A DNA stretch of 58,088 bases, from positions 1-58,088 of the forward strand of contig NZ_NTGE01000088.1 of assembly GCF_002291145.1 (NCBI RefSeq), in the 5' to 3' direction. This document shows positions 9,123-18,170 of the stretch, one piece after another. The first letter of the stretch is position 1; each line of letters starts with the position of its first letter. Made by a program: the position numbers and the translations under genes. The DNA is from Streptomyces sp. SA15 (lineage in GTDB: Bacteria > Actinomycetota > Actinomycetes > Streptomycetales > Streptomycetaceae). The notes under the pieces were generated by a model that had not been told where the DNA came from, did no database searches, and worked only from the letters and a program-made list of their open reading frames with translations.

Positions 9123-9845
9123 ATGCCCCGCATGACTGCGTCCGCCCCCGACGCGCCCACGGACACGCCGGCCGCCGGCCGCGGTCCCGTCGCGCTCTCC
9201 CTGCCGCATCCGGTCAAGCCCAAGCTGCGCGGCTGGCTGCATCTCGGTATGTTTCCGGCCGTACTCATAGCGGGCCTGGTACTCACCGCGCTCGCCGACT
9301 CCCCCAGAGGCCGCCTCGCCTGCGGCATCTACGCCCTGACGGCCTGCCTGCTGTTCGGCGTGAGCGCGCTGTACCACCGGGGCAACTGGAGCCCGCGGAT
9401 GGACGGCGTTCTGCGCCGACTGGATCACGCCAATATCTTCCTGATCATCGCGGGCACCTACACGCCGCTGACGATGCTGCTCCTGCCGGGCGCCAAGGGT
9501 CAGTGGCTGCTGTGGGGCATCTGGGGCGCCGCGGCGGCGGGCATCGCCTTCCGGGTCTTCTGGGTCGGCGCCCCGCGCTGGCTGTACACGCCCTGTTACA
9601 TCGCGATGGGCTGGGCGGCCGTCTTCTTCCTGCCCGACTTCATGCGCACGGGCGGCATCGCGGTCCTGGTCCTGGTGATCGTGGGCGGCCTCCTCTACAG
9701 CGCCGGCGGGGTGATCTACGGCATCAAGCGGCCGAACCCGTCACCGCGCTGGTTCGGCTTCCACGAGGTGTTCCACTCGTTCACGCTGGCGGCGTTCGTG
9801 GTGCACTACGTGGGGATCTCGCTGGTGGCGTACCAGCACGCGTAG
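9123..9845 (+). CDS. Hemolysin III / PAQR-family membrane protein
   Basis: About 240 residues with seven hydrophobic segments, from FPAVLIAGLVLTALA to FVVHYVGISLVAY. It shows the family hallmarks: SALYHRG after TM2, LDHANIFLIIAGTYTP in the next helix, and the C-terminal HEVFHSFTLAAFVVHY with two His that fit the PAQR/hemolysin III metal site together with the YHR His. ATG 9123 or 9132 is the likely start; upstream in-frame residues have no family resemblance. YqfA/TrhA-type proteins are implicated in membrane homeostasis rather than true hemolysis. A terminator follows after about 16 bases. Confidence 0.88.
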   Translation: MPRMTASAPDAPTDTPAAGRGPVALSLPHPVKPKLRGWLHLGMFPAVLIAGLVLTALADSPRGRLACGIYALTACLLFGVSALYHRGNWSPRMDGVLRRLDHANIFLIIAGTYTPLTMLLLPGAKGQWLLWGIWGAAAAGIAFRVFWVGAPRWLYTPCYIAMGWAAVFFLPDFMRTGGIAVLVLVIVGGLLYSAGGVIYGIKRPNPSPRWFGFHEVFHSFTLAAFVVHYVGISLVAYQHA

Positions 9846-9861
9846 ACCAGCCTTCTCCCGG

Positions 9862-9893
9862 ATGGCCACGGCTTTCGAGCCGTGGCCATTTTT
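9862..9893 (+). terminator. Rho-independent terminator
   Basis: Perfect 12-bp stem ATGGCCACGGCT / AGCCGTGGCCAT (9862-9873 and 9878-9889) closed by a TTCG tetraloop and followed by TTTTT to 9893. This is an unusually canonical terminator for this genome; it ends the hemolysin III transcript. Confidence 0.9.
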
Positions 9894-9917
9894 CATGCGT
9901 TCGAGAGCTGATAGCAA

Positions 9918-9947
9918 TTGACAGTCTCTAGATTTTAAGAGCTACTC
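9918..9947 (+). promoter_or_regulatory. Candidate promoter of the MFS-TetR operon
   Basis: TTGACA at 9918-9923 is a perfect -35, and CTACTC near 9942-9947 is a weak -10 at 18-bp spacing. The short inverted repeat CTCT-N8-AGAG (9926-9941) fills the spacer and could be the TetR operator. The start codon at 9955 lies only about 7 bases past the -10, so transcription would be leaderless or the true -10 lies elsewhere. Confidence 0.35.
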
Positions 9948-9954
9948 TCATTTC

Positions 9955-11502
9955 ATGGCTACTACCGAGTCCTACCCCGACCCCCGCCGCTGGTGGGCCC
10001 TCGCCGCCCTGGTCACGAGCATGCTGACGCTCGGCTTCGACATGACGATCCTCAACGTGGCGCTGCCGACCATGGCCGGTGACCTCGGCGCCACGACCGG
10101 CGAGCAGCAGTGGATGGCGGACGCGTACGTCGTCGTGTTCGCGGCGCTGATGCTCCCGGCGGGGCTACTGGGCGACCGGTTCGGGCGGCGGCTGATGCTG
10201 ATCGTCGGGCTGGGGATCTTCCTGGCCGGTTCGGTGGTCGGGGCGCTGGCCGGGGACGTGAACGCCGTGATCGCCGCCCGCGCGGCGATGGGCGTCGGCG
10301 CCGCCCTCGTCACCCCGCTCGCGCTCTCGGTGCTGCCCTCGCTCTTCACGCCGGACGAGCGCGGCAAGGCCGTCGGCATCATCTCCGCGGGCTCGGCGCT
10401 GGGCCTGCCCCTCGGCCCGGTCATCGGCGGCTGGCTGCTCGACCACTTCTGGTGGGGCTCGGTCTTCCTGGTCAACGTCCCTATGGCCGCGCTCGGCATC
10501 GCCGCCTGCGTCTTCCTGCTCCCCGAGTCCCGCGACCCTTCCTCCCCCAAGGTCGACACCGTCTGCACCGCGCTCACCGCGGCCGGGCTCGGCGCTCTCA
10601 TCTACGCGATCATCGAGGCGCCCGTCCGCGGCTGGGGCGACCCCCTGGTGCTGGGCATGCTGGCCGCGGCCGTGGTGCTGATCGCCGGGCTGGTGCTGCG
10701 CGAGCGGCGGGCCGAGCGGCCGATGCTCGACATGGCGCTGCTGGCCCACCGCGGATTCCTGTTCAACGCCCTCGCGGCGACCCTGGTGATGTTCGTCCTG
10801 TCCGGCCTGCTCTTCGTGCTGCCGCCGTATCTCCAGGCCGTCCTCGGCCACGACGCCCTCGGCACCGGGGTGCGCCTGCTGCCGATGATGGGCGGTCTGC
10901 TGGTCGCCTCGCGCACCGCCCAGCCGGTCGTCGCCCGGTTCGGCGCCCGGGCGCCGGTGAGCGCGGGCCTGGCCGTGCTGGCCTTCGCCGCGCTCCTCGG
11001 CAGCCGTACGACGATCGACTCCGGCTACGGCTTCACCGCCCTGTGGCTCTCGATCACCGGCCTCGGCTTCGGGTTCGCGCTCATCCCCGCGATGAACGGT
11101 GCCTTGGGCACCCTTCCCCGCGACCGCGCCGGCAGCGGCTCGGGACTGCTCATGACGCTGCGCCAGGTCGGCGCCGCGATCGGCATCGCCCTGCTCGGCA
11201 GCCTGCTGGCCGGCGCCTTCCGCGACCGGCTGGACGTCACCGGGCTGCCCGCCCGGGCGGCCGACACCGCCGGGGAGTCCGTGGTCGCCGCGCACCTGGT
11301 CGCCCGGCAGACGGGCTCCGCCGAACTGGCCGCCTCCGCGAACAGCGCGTACGTCCACGGCATGGGCGTCGTGCTGCTGGTGTGCGGGGTCGCCGCCCTC
11401 GTCGCCGCGCTGCTGTCCGCGGCGTTCCTGCCGAACAGCACCGCCGTCGAGGGCTCCGAGAGCCCGGACATGGTCGCGCCGCGGGCCGATGCCCGACAAT
11501 GA
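9955..11502 (+). CDS. MFS multidrug exporter, DHA2 (14-TM) family
   Basis: 515 residues with about 14 TM helices. Motif DMTILNVALPTM in TM1 is typical of the EmrB/QacA (DHA2) drug:proton antiporters, and GLLGDRFGRRLM (motif A) lies after TM2. Motif C-like GSALGLPLGPVIGGWL is in TM5. A proton-driven drug efflux role is predicted; substrate unknown. The stop overlaps the start of a TetR regulator by 4 bases, so exporter and repressor are co-transcribed and probably autoregulated. The start is ATG 9955, with no clear SD, consistent with leaderless translation. Confidence 0.9.
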   Translation: MATTESYPDPRRWWALAALVTSMLTLGFDMTILNVALPTMAGDLGATTGEQQWMADAYVVVFAALMLPAGLLGDRFGRRLMLIVGLGIFLAGSVVGALAGDVNAVIAARAAMGVGAALVTPLALSVLPSLFTPDERGKAVGIISAGSALGLPLGPVIGGWLLDHFWWGSVFLVNVPMAALGIAACVFLLPESRDPSSPKVDTVCTALTAAGLGALIYAIIEAPVRGWGDPLVLGMLAAAVVLIAGLVLRERRAERPMLDMALLAHRGFLFNALAATLVMFVLSGLLFVLPPYLQAVLGHDALGTGVRLLPMMGGLLVASRTAQPVVARFGARAPVSAGLAVLAFAALLGSRTTIDSGYGFTALWLSITGLGFGFALIPAMNGALGTLPRDRAGSGSGLLMTLRQVGAAIGIALLGSLLAGAFRDRLDVTGLPARAADTAGESVVAAHLVARQTGSAELAASANSAYVHGMGVVLLVCGVAALVAALLSAAFLPNSTAVEGSESPDMVAPRADARQ

Positions 11503-12158
11503 CCCTCATGACGCCCGCACGCACCTCTCCCCCCACCGACCGTCCCCAGCTGGGACTTCGTGAGCGGAAGAAGATCAAGACCCGGACGGCGATCCGCGAC
11601 GCGACGTACGCGCTGATCCAGGAACAAGGTTACGACGCCACCACGATCGAGCAGATCGCCGAGCGCGCCGAGGTGTCGCCGTCCACGGTCTTCCGCTACT
11701 TCCCCACGAAGGAGGACATCGTCCTCACGGACGAGTACGACGCGATCCTGCTCCAGGAGCTGCGCGCCCGGCCCGCGGACGAGCCGTGGATGGACTCCGT
11801 GCGGTACATCATGCGCAAGGCCATCGGCCTCGGAACGTCCGAGGAACCCGAGGTCACCCGGCTCCGGGCGCGGCTGATGGTGGAGGTCCCCGCGGTGCGC
11901 TCCCGGATGCTGGAGAGCATGTCGGCCACCGGCAAGCTGCTCGCCGAGGCCGTCGCGGCGCGCACCGGCCGCGACGAGGGCAGCCTGGAGGTGCGGGTCT
12001 ACACGAAGTCCCTCATCGGCGGACTGTCGGAGATCTCCCTGTACTGGGCCGAGAACGACTTCCGGGACGATCTCCTCGACCTCGTCGACCGCGCGCTGGA
12101 CCTCTTCGAGTACGGCCTCCCCCCCCACGAGTCCTCAGGTCACGGCCTGCCGGCGTGA
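11499..12158 (+). CDS. TetR-family regulator of the adjacent exporter
   Basis: 219 residues. The N-terminal HTH spans about residues 25-70 (RTAIRDATYALIQEQGYDATT, then IAERAEVSPSTVFRYFPTKED), the standard TetR DNA-binding unit. The C-terminal ligand and dimer domain is helical. The ATGA overlap with the DHA2 exporter argues that it represses that operon and is released by an exported compound. A second in-frame ATG at 11508 is possible. The operator may be the CTCT-N8-AGAG repeat before 9955. Confidence 0.9.
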   Translation: MTLMTPARTSPPTDRPQLGLRERKKIKTRTAIRDATYALIQEQGYDATTIEQIAERAEVSPSTVFRYFPTKEDIVLTDEYDAILLQELRARPADEPWMDSVRYIMRKAIGLGTSEEPEVTRLRARLMVEVPAVRSRMLESMSATGKLLAEAVAARTGRDEGSLEVRVYTKSLIGGLSEISLYWAENDFRDDLLDLVDRALDLFEYGLPPHESSGHGLPA

Positions 12159-12170
12159 CATCCTGACCAG

Positions 12171-12902
12171 GTGAACGGTCCCGAGATCCACGTCGACTTC
12201 GCCCCCGAGCTGCGCCCGTTCCTGCCCAACGGGCGGCGCCTGGGCGCCACCCCGGTCACCACCGACGGCATCTCGACCCTCGGCCATGTCGTCGAGTCCC
12301 TCGGCGTCCCGCTGACCGAGGCCGGCGCGCTGGTCGTGAACGGCGGCGAGGTGCCGACCTCGTACGTCCCCGTGGCGGGCGACACGGTCGAGGTAAGGCC
12401 CGTGAAGCGCCCCCAACAGGTCCCCGGCGCGCCCCTCCGCTTCCTCCTCGACGTCCACCTCGGCACCCTCGCCCGCCGCCTGCGCCTGCTCGGCGTGGAC
12501 ACGGCGTACGAGTCGACGGACATCGGCGACCCGGCCCTCGCCGCCCGCTCGGCGGCCGAGAAACGGGTCATGCTCAGCCGCGACCGGGGCCTGCTGCGCC
12601 GCCGCGAACTCTGGGCGGGCGCCTTCGTCTACAGCACCCGCCCCGAGGAACAACTCCGGGACGTCCTGGACCGGTTCCGCCCCGAGCTGGAGCCGTGGAC
12701 CCGCTGCACGGCCTGCAACGGCCTGCTGAAGGAGGCCACCAAGGAGGAGGTGGCGGACCAGTTGCAGGGCGGGACGCAGCGGACGTACGACGTCTTCGCG
12801 CAGTGCCGGCAGTGCGGACGGGCGTACTGGAAGGGCGCGCACCACGAGCAGCTGGTGGCCATCGTGGAGCGCGCCCTCGAAGAGTTCGCCGAGAGAAGTT
12901 AA
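12171..12902 (+). CDS. Mut7-C RNase-domain protein with N-terminal ubiquitin-like domain
   Basis: 243 residues from GTG 12171. Residues 1-85 fit the beta-grasp Mut7-C ubiquitin-like domain (LVVNGGEVPTSYVPVAGDTVEV). Residues about 88-240 fit the PIN-like Mut7-C RNase domain: FLLDVHLGTLARRLRLLG with its catalytic Asp, then LSRDRGLLRRR. A zinc ribbon CTAC...CRQCGRAYWKG follows. The family is predicted to be nuclease-like with unproven substrate. Its stop shares bases with the stop of the convergent oxidase gene (TTAA at 12899-12902). Confidence 0.85.
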   Translation: MNGPEIHVDFAPELRPFLPNGRRLGATPVTTDGISTLGHVVESLGVPLTEAGALVVNGGEVPTSYVPVAGDTVEVRPVKRPQQVPGAPLRFLLDVHLGTLARRLRLLGVDTAYESTDIGDPALAARSAAEKRVMLSRDRGLLRRRELWAGAFVYSTRPEEQLRDVLDRFRPELEPWTRCTACNGLLKEATKEEVADQLQGGTQRTYDVFAQCRQCGRAYWKGAHHEQLVAIVERALEEFAERS

Positions 12903-15325
12903 CGCTTCCTGACGTCACCCTTCCCGCAGGCGATCCCGTCCTTGTTGCGGTCGAGCTTCAGCGGGTCGTCCTTGCCGTTGACCTTCAGGCGGCCGTAGTC
13001 GTTCTTCGCCAGCCAGGTGCAGCGGGCGGCCGTCGTCTTCTTCACCTCGTCCGGGAAGGCGGTCGGCACGCAGACGTTGATCGAGCCGTAGTGCCGGTCG
13101 CAGCCGGAGACGGTCGGGCTCACCTTCTGCGAGGTCTTCTTCTTGCCGGGCTCGGTGACCGTGCCCTCGAGGGAGTCGGCGAAGGAGTGGACGTGTGCCG
13201 AGGCGTCCGTCGCGCTCAGGGCCTGCGGGCCCTGGAGGTGCACCCACTTGGCCACCGACGGGACGCCGTTGGCGTCGACCGCGAAGAGCATGTACCAGCC
13301 GGGCGGGGCCAGGTTGGGGTTGCTCGTCACGTTCAGGTCGACGTTGTTGCCGTCCACCGACAGCGGCAGGTCCACGAACCGCTGGTTCGGGTCGGAGGAG
13401 TGGGTGACCGCCGCCGGGCGGATCAGCTCGGCCTTGGCGATGGGCCGGTCGACGGTGATCCGCTGGGTGTCGCCGTAGTTCCACTCGGTGTCGATCACCG
13501 AAGTGATCGTCGGACGCTCGCCCTTGAGCAGATAGGGCGGGGTGTAGATCGACACGTTGTGGTTCCAGGTGCCGTTGCCCGGGTTGTCGCCGGTGGTCAT
13601 CACGCGGCCGTCGGGGAGGAGGAACGCGGAGGAGTGGTAGCCGCGGGCCTCCGGGTCGACGGCGACCGGGTCGAAGGTGTTGGTCGCCGGGTCGTAGATG
13701 GACGTCTCGTAGACCGGGTTGGCGCGGTTGTGCAGCGCGCCGCCGGTCTCCAGGACCTTGCCGTCGGGCATCAGGACCGCGGAGACGTACATCTTGCCCT
13801 GGTCGCCGGTCTGCGGCACCGGGCCGTTGCCGAGGTCGACCGTGCCCTGCGGGATCGGCGGGCCGGCGACGTACGCCGGGTTGGCGGACTTGAGGTCGAT
13901 GACGTCGGTCAGCCGGTTGCCCTCCGGGTTGGAGTCGATATTGCCGCCGCCGAGGGTGAGGACCTTCTGGTCCTGCGCCGGGGGCAGCAGCACGCTGGCC
14001 GACTGGTCGCGCTCGTCCTTCTTCTGCAGGCCCGGGATCTGCGTGATCGTGTTGGCGTTGTAGTCGTAGATCGCCGATCCGGTGCCCGGGATGTTGTTGC
14101 CGAAGACATGGCTGCCCGAGTAGAAGAGGCGGCCGTCCTGCATCAGGATCATCGACGGGTACAGACCCCAGTACGACCAGGTCTGGTTGACCTTCCACGT
14201 CGGCAGCCACTGCTGCTCGGCGTCCGACCACAGCTCGGCCGTCACCGAGCCGGTGGAGTCCTCGCGCAGGCCGCCGAAGGAGATGACGTCACCGTTGCCG
14301 AGGGCGGTCGCCGACGGGTACCAGTGGCCGTCGTTCATGTCGTTGGTCTTGGTGTACGTCTCGGTGGCCGGGTCGAAGATGTACGAGTCCTTGTAGCCCT
14401 CGTAGCCGTGCCCGCCCGGAACCGGGTACGCCTTGTTGCCGCTCATCACCAGCACCCGCCCGTCCTGCAGCTGGACGTGCCCGGCGCAGAACATGTCCTT
14501 CGGGGTGGGGATGATCTTGTACTTCCCGGTCGCCGGGTCGTACACGGCCGAGGTGAACGTGCCCGCGTTGAACTGCTCCTCGCTGTTGCCGGAGCCCGCG
14601 ATCAGCAGCACCTTGCCGTTGTGGAGGACGACCGAGTGCATGGAGCGCACCGGGTTCTGCATGGGCAGCACGTCCCACCGGCCGTTGGCGCACTCCGCGG
14701 GCGTGCCCGTGCACACCGGGTCCGGAACCGGGTCGGCGACCTGCTCCATCGTGTAGTCGTCGGTGGTCGCCGAGCCCGTGCCGTAGACGGAGACGCCCCA
14801 GGTGATGCGGTCGGTGCCGGCCGGGACCTCGGGGGTGCGGACCGTGGCCTCGGTCCAGCTTCCGGCCATGTCCAGCGTCTTGAGGTCGGTCCAGTACTGC
14901 CAGCCCGCCGTGGCGTCGTGCCGGAAGAGCGTGAGGGAGGTGTCCGGGGTCGTCGACTTGTACCAGAGGCCGAGGTCGTACTGCTTGCCCGCCGTGACGA
15001 CCGGCGCGCACTCGGTGGACTCGGTGATCAGCGCCTTGCGGTCGCCGTCGACCCGGCGGGTCAGCTCGACCTTCATGGCCTTGGAGCCCGAGTGGGCGTC
15101 GTTCACGGTCGAGAAGGTGAAGTCGTTGTCGCCCCAGCCGGACTTCTCCCAGCAGTACGGCATGTCGGCCGTGCCGGCGGTCTCGAAGCCGGGGTTCTTG
15201 ATGAGGTTGGCGGCGGAGGCGGACTGGGGTGAGGTGAGGAGCAGGCCGGCCGTGAGCGCGCCCACGCCGATGAGTGCGGTTCTTCGCCTGGATTTGATGT
15301 ATCTGGTCGAACGACGTCTGTTCAT
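12899..15325 (-). CDS. Secreted GlxA-like copper radical oxidase with C-terminal excalibur-like tail
   Basis: 808 residues, longer than the roughly 645 of GlxA. A signal or anchor (ALIGVGALTAGLLLTSPQSA) is followed by a carbohydrate-binding-like region (NLIKNPGFE, about 40-205) and a kelch propeller. Candidate metalloradical residues, by alignment from memory to GlxA, are the Cys in DMFCAGHVQL, the Tyr in RLFYSGSHVF, Tyr-His in RGYHSS and the His in VTHSSDPNQR. A DUF1929-type domain (PPGWYMLFAVD) follows, then a Lys-rich link and DRNKDGIACG, an excalibur-like Ca motif. AAGGAG precedes the ATG, which overlaps the upstream GT by 4 bases. Predicted to oxidise sugar primary alcohols at the cell surface. 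Confidence 0.85.
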   Translation of the reverse strand: MNRRRSTRYIKSRRRTALIGVGALTAGLLLTSPQSASAANLIKNPGFETAGTADMPYCWEKSGWGDNDFTFSTVNDAHSGSKAMKVELTRRVDGDRKALITESTECAPVVTAGKQYDLGLWYKSTTPDTSLTLFRHDATAGWQYWTDLKTLDMAGSWTEATVRTPEVPAGTDRITWGVSVYGTGSATTDDYTMEQVADPVPDPVCTGTPAECANGRWDVLPMQNPVRSMHSVVLHNGKVLLIAGSGNSEEQFNAGTFTSAVYDPATGKYKIIPTPKDMFCAGHVQLQDGRVLVMSGNKAYPVPGGHGYEGYKDSYIFDPATETYTKTNDMNDGHWYPSATALGNGDVISFGGLREDSTGSVTAELWSDAEQQWLPTWKVNQTWSYWGLYPSMILMQDGRLFYSGSHVFGNNIPGTGSAIYDYNANTITQIPGLQKKDERDQSASVLLPPAQDQKVLTLGGGNIDSNPEGNRLTDVIDLKSANPAYVAGPPIPQGTVDLGNGPVPQTGDQGKMYVSAVLMPDGKVLETGGALHNRANPVYETSIYDPATNTFDPVAVDPEARGYHSSAFLLPDGRVMTTGDNPGNGTWNHNVSIYTPPYLLKGERPTITSVIDTEWNYGDTQRITVDRPIAKAELIRPAAVTHSSDPNQRFVDLPLSVDGNNVDLNVTSNPNLAPPGWYMLFAVDANGVPSVAKWVHLQGPQALSATDASAHVHSFADSLEGTVTEPGKKKTSQKVSPTVSGCDRHYGSINVCVPTAFPDEVKKTTAARCTWLAKNDYGRLKVNGKDDPLKLDRNKDGIACGKGDVRKR

Positions 15326-16515
15326 ACGGCTCTCCTTGCGGTGCGACTCCCGCGCAGCCCCCTGCGCGGCAGATAGACCAGCGCTTCGGTCGCCACGAAG
15401 CGCAGGACGAAGGTCGTCACCAGTGCGAGCGCGGTCGCGGACAGCGCGCCCATCTCGAACCGGTGGACGAAGAGGGCGATCAGCGGGATGCGCAGCAGCA
15501 GATCGGCGTTGGCGAGCAGCGCGAACCTGCCGACGCGGTCCCACCACTGGCGGTGCCGACGCCGGTCGCGGAACAGCAGGTGCTCGATGAGCAGGAAGTT
15601 CCAGGCCACCCCGAGCTGGTTGGCGAGGATCTCGGCCGGCACGTAGTGCATGCCGCCGGCGGTGAGAGCCCACAGGCCCAGCAGGTTGGGCACGAAGCCC
15701 GTCGCCCCGATCAGGCCGAAGCCGATCATGCGGGCGACCGGCGAGGCGGTGCGCAGACCGACCAGGTGGCGCAGGAAGCGGAAGCCCTCTTGCGCGGTCG
15801 ACTTGGACTCCCCCGCGAACCGGTCCTGGAAGACGAACGGGACCTCGGTGACGCCGCGCGGACGGCTGCGCACGGCGAGTTCGAGGAGGATCTTGTAGCC
15901 GAGGGGCTGGAGGACGTCGGCGGTGACCGCGCTGCGGCGGATCGCGAAGAAGCCGCTCATCGGGTCGCTGATGCCGTGCAGCCGGCGCGGGAAGAGGGAC
16001 TTCGTCAGCCAGGTCGCGCCGCGCGAGACGGCCACGCGGTAGCTGCCCGCCAGCCCGGCACGGCTGCCGCCCTTGATGTAGCGGGAGGCGACGACCAGAC
16101 CGGCGTTCGCCCGTTCGCCGGTGGCCACCAACTCCGGTACCAGGGACGGCGGGTGCTGGCAGTCGCCGTCCATGACGACGATCCAGTCGGAGGAGGCCGC
16201 CTTCATGCCCTCGACGACCGCGCCGCCGAGCCCGCCGACCGGCTCGTCCCGGTGCAGGACGGTGACCGGGAAGGGGCAGTCCTTCGCCGCCTCCTGGATG
16301 ACCTCGGGGGTGTCGTCGGTGGAGTCGTCCACGAAGACGACCTCGCAGGGCAGCCGCGTGGGCACCGATTCGGTGATCTGGTGCAGCAACTCCCGTACGT
16401 TCGCGGACTCGTTGAAGGTCGGTACGACGATGGTGACGGCGCCGGGTTCCGGCACCTCCACGGCCCGTGAGGCCGGATCGTCGAGTTCTCCGGGGACGAT
16501 GGATTCCTGGCTCAT
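15322..16515 (-). CDS. DPM1-type GT2 glycosyltransferase fused to GtrA membrane domain
   Basis: 397 residues. Residues about 25-255 are a polyprenol-monophosphomannose-synthase-like GT2: IVVPTFNESANV, VDDSTDDTP and VMDGDCQHPP (DxD-type metal site). After RMIGFGLIGATGFVPN comes a C-terminal GtrA-like unit with four TM segments to about 380. It is predicted to load a sugar from a nucleotide donor onto polyprenyl phosphate and help flip it. It couples by ATGA to both the ArnT-like gene upstream and the oxidase downstream, fitting supply of lipid-linked sugar to the ArnT-like transferase. Confidence 0.87.
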   Translation of the reverse strand: MSQESIVPGELDDPASRAVEVPEPGAVTIVVPTFNESANVRELLHQITESVPTRLPCEVVFVDDSTDDTPEVIQEAAKDCPFPVTVLHRDEPVGGLGGAVVEGMKAASSDWIVVMDGDCQHPPSLVPELVATGERANAGLVVASRYIKGGSRAGLAGSYRVAVSRGATWLTKSLFPRRLHGISDPMSGFFAIRRSAVTADVLQPLGYKILLELAVRSRPRGVTEVPFVFQDRFAGESKSTAQEGFRFLRHLVGLRTASPVARMIGFGLIGATGFVPNLLGLWALTAGGMHYVPAEILANQLGVAWNFLLIEHLLFRDRRRHRQWWDRVGRFALLANADLLLRIPLIALFVHRFEMGALSATALALVTTFVLRFVATEALVYLPRRGLRGSRTARRAV

Positions 16516-18170
16516 CGGTCGCCTCCTGCGGCGCTGCCGGTGGTCTGGATCTGCCGGATCTCGATCCGGTCCTCACCGGTACCGAAGACGGCGACCGGTT
16601 TCGAGTGCTGGATGGCCGCCTTGACGTTGGGCAGGTCGACCGCGTCGCGCCGGACCGTCGGCGAGGCGACGACGTAGTCGATGTCCTTCCAGCCGCGCGG
16701 CATCGTCTTCGTCACCGCCGGGTCGAGGTCGGCCTTGTAGAACCAGATGACGCCGAGACCGGGCCGGTACCCGGCGTGCACCAGGTCCAGCCACATCGCG
16801 TCGTCGACGAGTACCCGGGTGTCCTTCGGGTTCTCCACCTCGCTGCTCAGCCACCTGGAGGCGGCCTTGTAGGGGGCGTTGGCGTCGAGGGTGACGGCGG
16901 TGCGCGTGGCGTCGTACCAGCGGGGTACGACGTAGGCGCCGGCGGCGATGGCGAGGACGGCGGCGAGCGCGTACCGCCCACCGGTGACGTACCGTTTCTC
17001 CCCCTCGGCCCGCCACCTGCGCACCACGGCGTGGGCGACGGACGCGGTGCCTCCGGCGAGGACGAGCGCGAGGAAGGGCAGCGCCTGGATAACGTACATC
17101 GCGGGCAGGTAGCCGTTGGGGCGCAGGGCCAGCGCGGCGAGGATCGCCACCGTCGCCGCCGGTCCGGCCAGCGCGCGGGCGGTGACCGACCAGCGCCAGG
17201 TGGCCAGCAGCAGAAGCGCGCCGGCCAGGCCGCCCAGCGGCAGCACACGGTCGTAGTAGAGCCACGACTGCAGAACGCCGTACGAGCCGGAGCCCTGGTC
17301 GAGGATGAAGCCCGAACCCGGCCTGGTCATCTGGTACTTGACGCCGTCCCAGAGGGAGACGTGGCCGCTGCCGGGCAGCAACTCGCCCTTGAGGAGGGCG
17401 AACAGGGGGTACGAGAAACCGATCAGCGTGCAGGCCGTGATGGCGCCGGTGACCGCGAACTTGCGGGTGTCGCGGTGGCTGTGCCGCCACATGGTGATCA
17501 GGAGCGCGGGCAGGATGACGAGCATCGTCTCCTTGGTGAGGACGGCCGTGGCGGCCGCGATGCCCGCCCCGAAGTGGTGCCAGAGGTGGCGGCTCGGGGA
17601 AGCGGCGAGGGTGAACGCGAGCAGCGTCCACATCACCGCGAGGTTGTCGAGGAAGATCTCGCGCTGGAGGACGACGGAGAGGGGCGAGAGCCCGAAGATC
17701 ACCATGCCGAGCCCGGCGGCCCAGCGGGGCAGGGACAGGCGGCGGCCCAGGACGTAGACCAGGATCGCGCTGATGCCGCTGATCACCAGCATCGTCGCCC
17801 GCATCGAGCCGACCGTCATCGACTCGGGGCTGAGCATGGCGGGTATCCAGGTCAGCGCGGCTATCTGGATCCAGCCGAGCGGCGGGTGGTCGTACCAGTA
17901 GGTGTAGTGGGCCAGGCCCCGGCCCTCCTGGACCGCCCAGGCCTGCGCGAGATACGTGCCCTCGTCGTCGCTGAGCGTCGGGTAGTCGGCGATGTTCCAG
18001 CCCTGCACGATCATGATCGCCACGAGGAGGACGCCGCACAGCAGGAGGTCGGAGCGGGAGGAACGCAGTCGGCGCGGCGGGGCCGTTCGGCCGGCCGGAC
18101 CGGATTCAGGCGCAGGCTGTCTCTGCGCGGGGACCGTAGGAGCGGTCACCGCGGGAAGGGTGGAGGTCAC
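16512..18170 (-). CDS. ArnT/PMT-like polytopic glycosyltransferase (GT39/GT83 type)
   Basis: 552 residues from a GTG start. About 60 soluble residues precede 11-12 TM segments. The first extracytoplasmic loop carries DDEGTYLAQAWAV and YDHPPLGW, the acidic motif typical of polyprenyl-phosphate-sugar transferases (PMT/ArnT clan). A soluble C-terminal domain of about 100 residues (PYKAASRWLSSEVEN onward) lies outside. It is predicted to move a sugar from polyprenyl phosphate to an extracytoplasmic acceptor. It has GTGA and ATGA overlaps with its neighbours; acceptor and sugar are unknown. Confidence 0.85.
   Translation of the reverse strand: MTSTLPAVTAPTVPAQRQPAPESGPAGRTAPPRRLRSSRSDLLLCGVLLVAIMIVQGWNIADYPTLSDDEGTYLAQAWAVQEGRGLAHYTYWYDHPPLGWIQIAALTWIPAMLSPESMTVGSMRATMLVISGISAILVYVLGRRLSLPRWAAGLGMVIFGLSPLSVVLQREIFLDNLAVMWTLLAFTLAASPSRHLWHHFGAGIAAATAVLTKETMLVILPALLITMWRHSHRDTRKFAVTGAITACTLIGFSYPLFALLKGELLPGSGHVSLWDGVKYQMTRPGSGFILDQGSGSYGVLQSWLYYDRVLPLGGLAGALLLLATWRWSVTARALAGPAATVAILAALALRPNGYLPAMYVIQALPFLALVLAGGTASVAHAVVRRWRAEGEKRYVTGGRYALAAVLAIAAGAYVVPRWYDATRTAVTLDANAPYKAASRWLSSEVENPKDTRVLVDDAMWLDLVHAGYRPGLGVIWFYKADLDPAVTKTMPRGWKDIDYVVASPTVRRDAVDLPNVKAAIQHSKPVAVFGTGEDRIEIRQIQTTGSAAGGDR

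Noticed and set aside
12899..16576. One 1225-residue frame covering both the oxidase and part of the upstream glycosyltransferase.
   Set aside because: The first 417 codons are out of frame with the clear DPM1-GtrA protein. The oxidase has its own SD, ATG and signal peptide at 15325.
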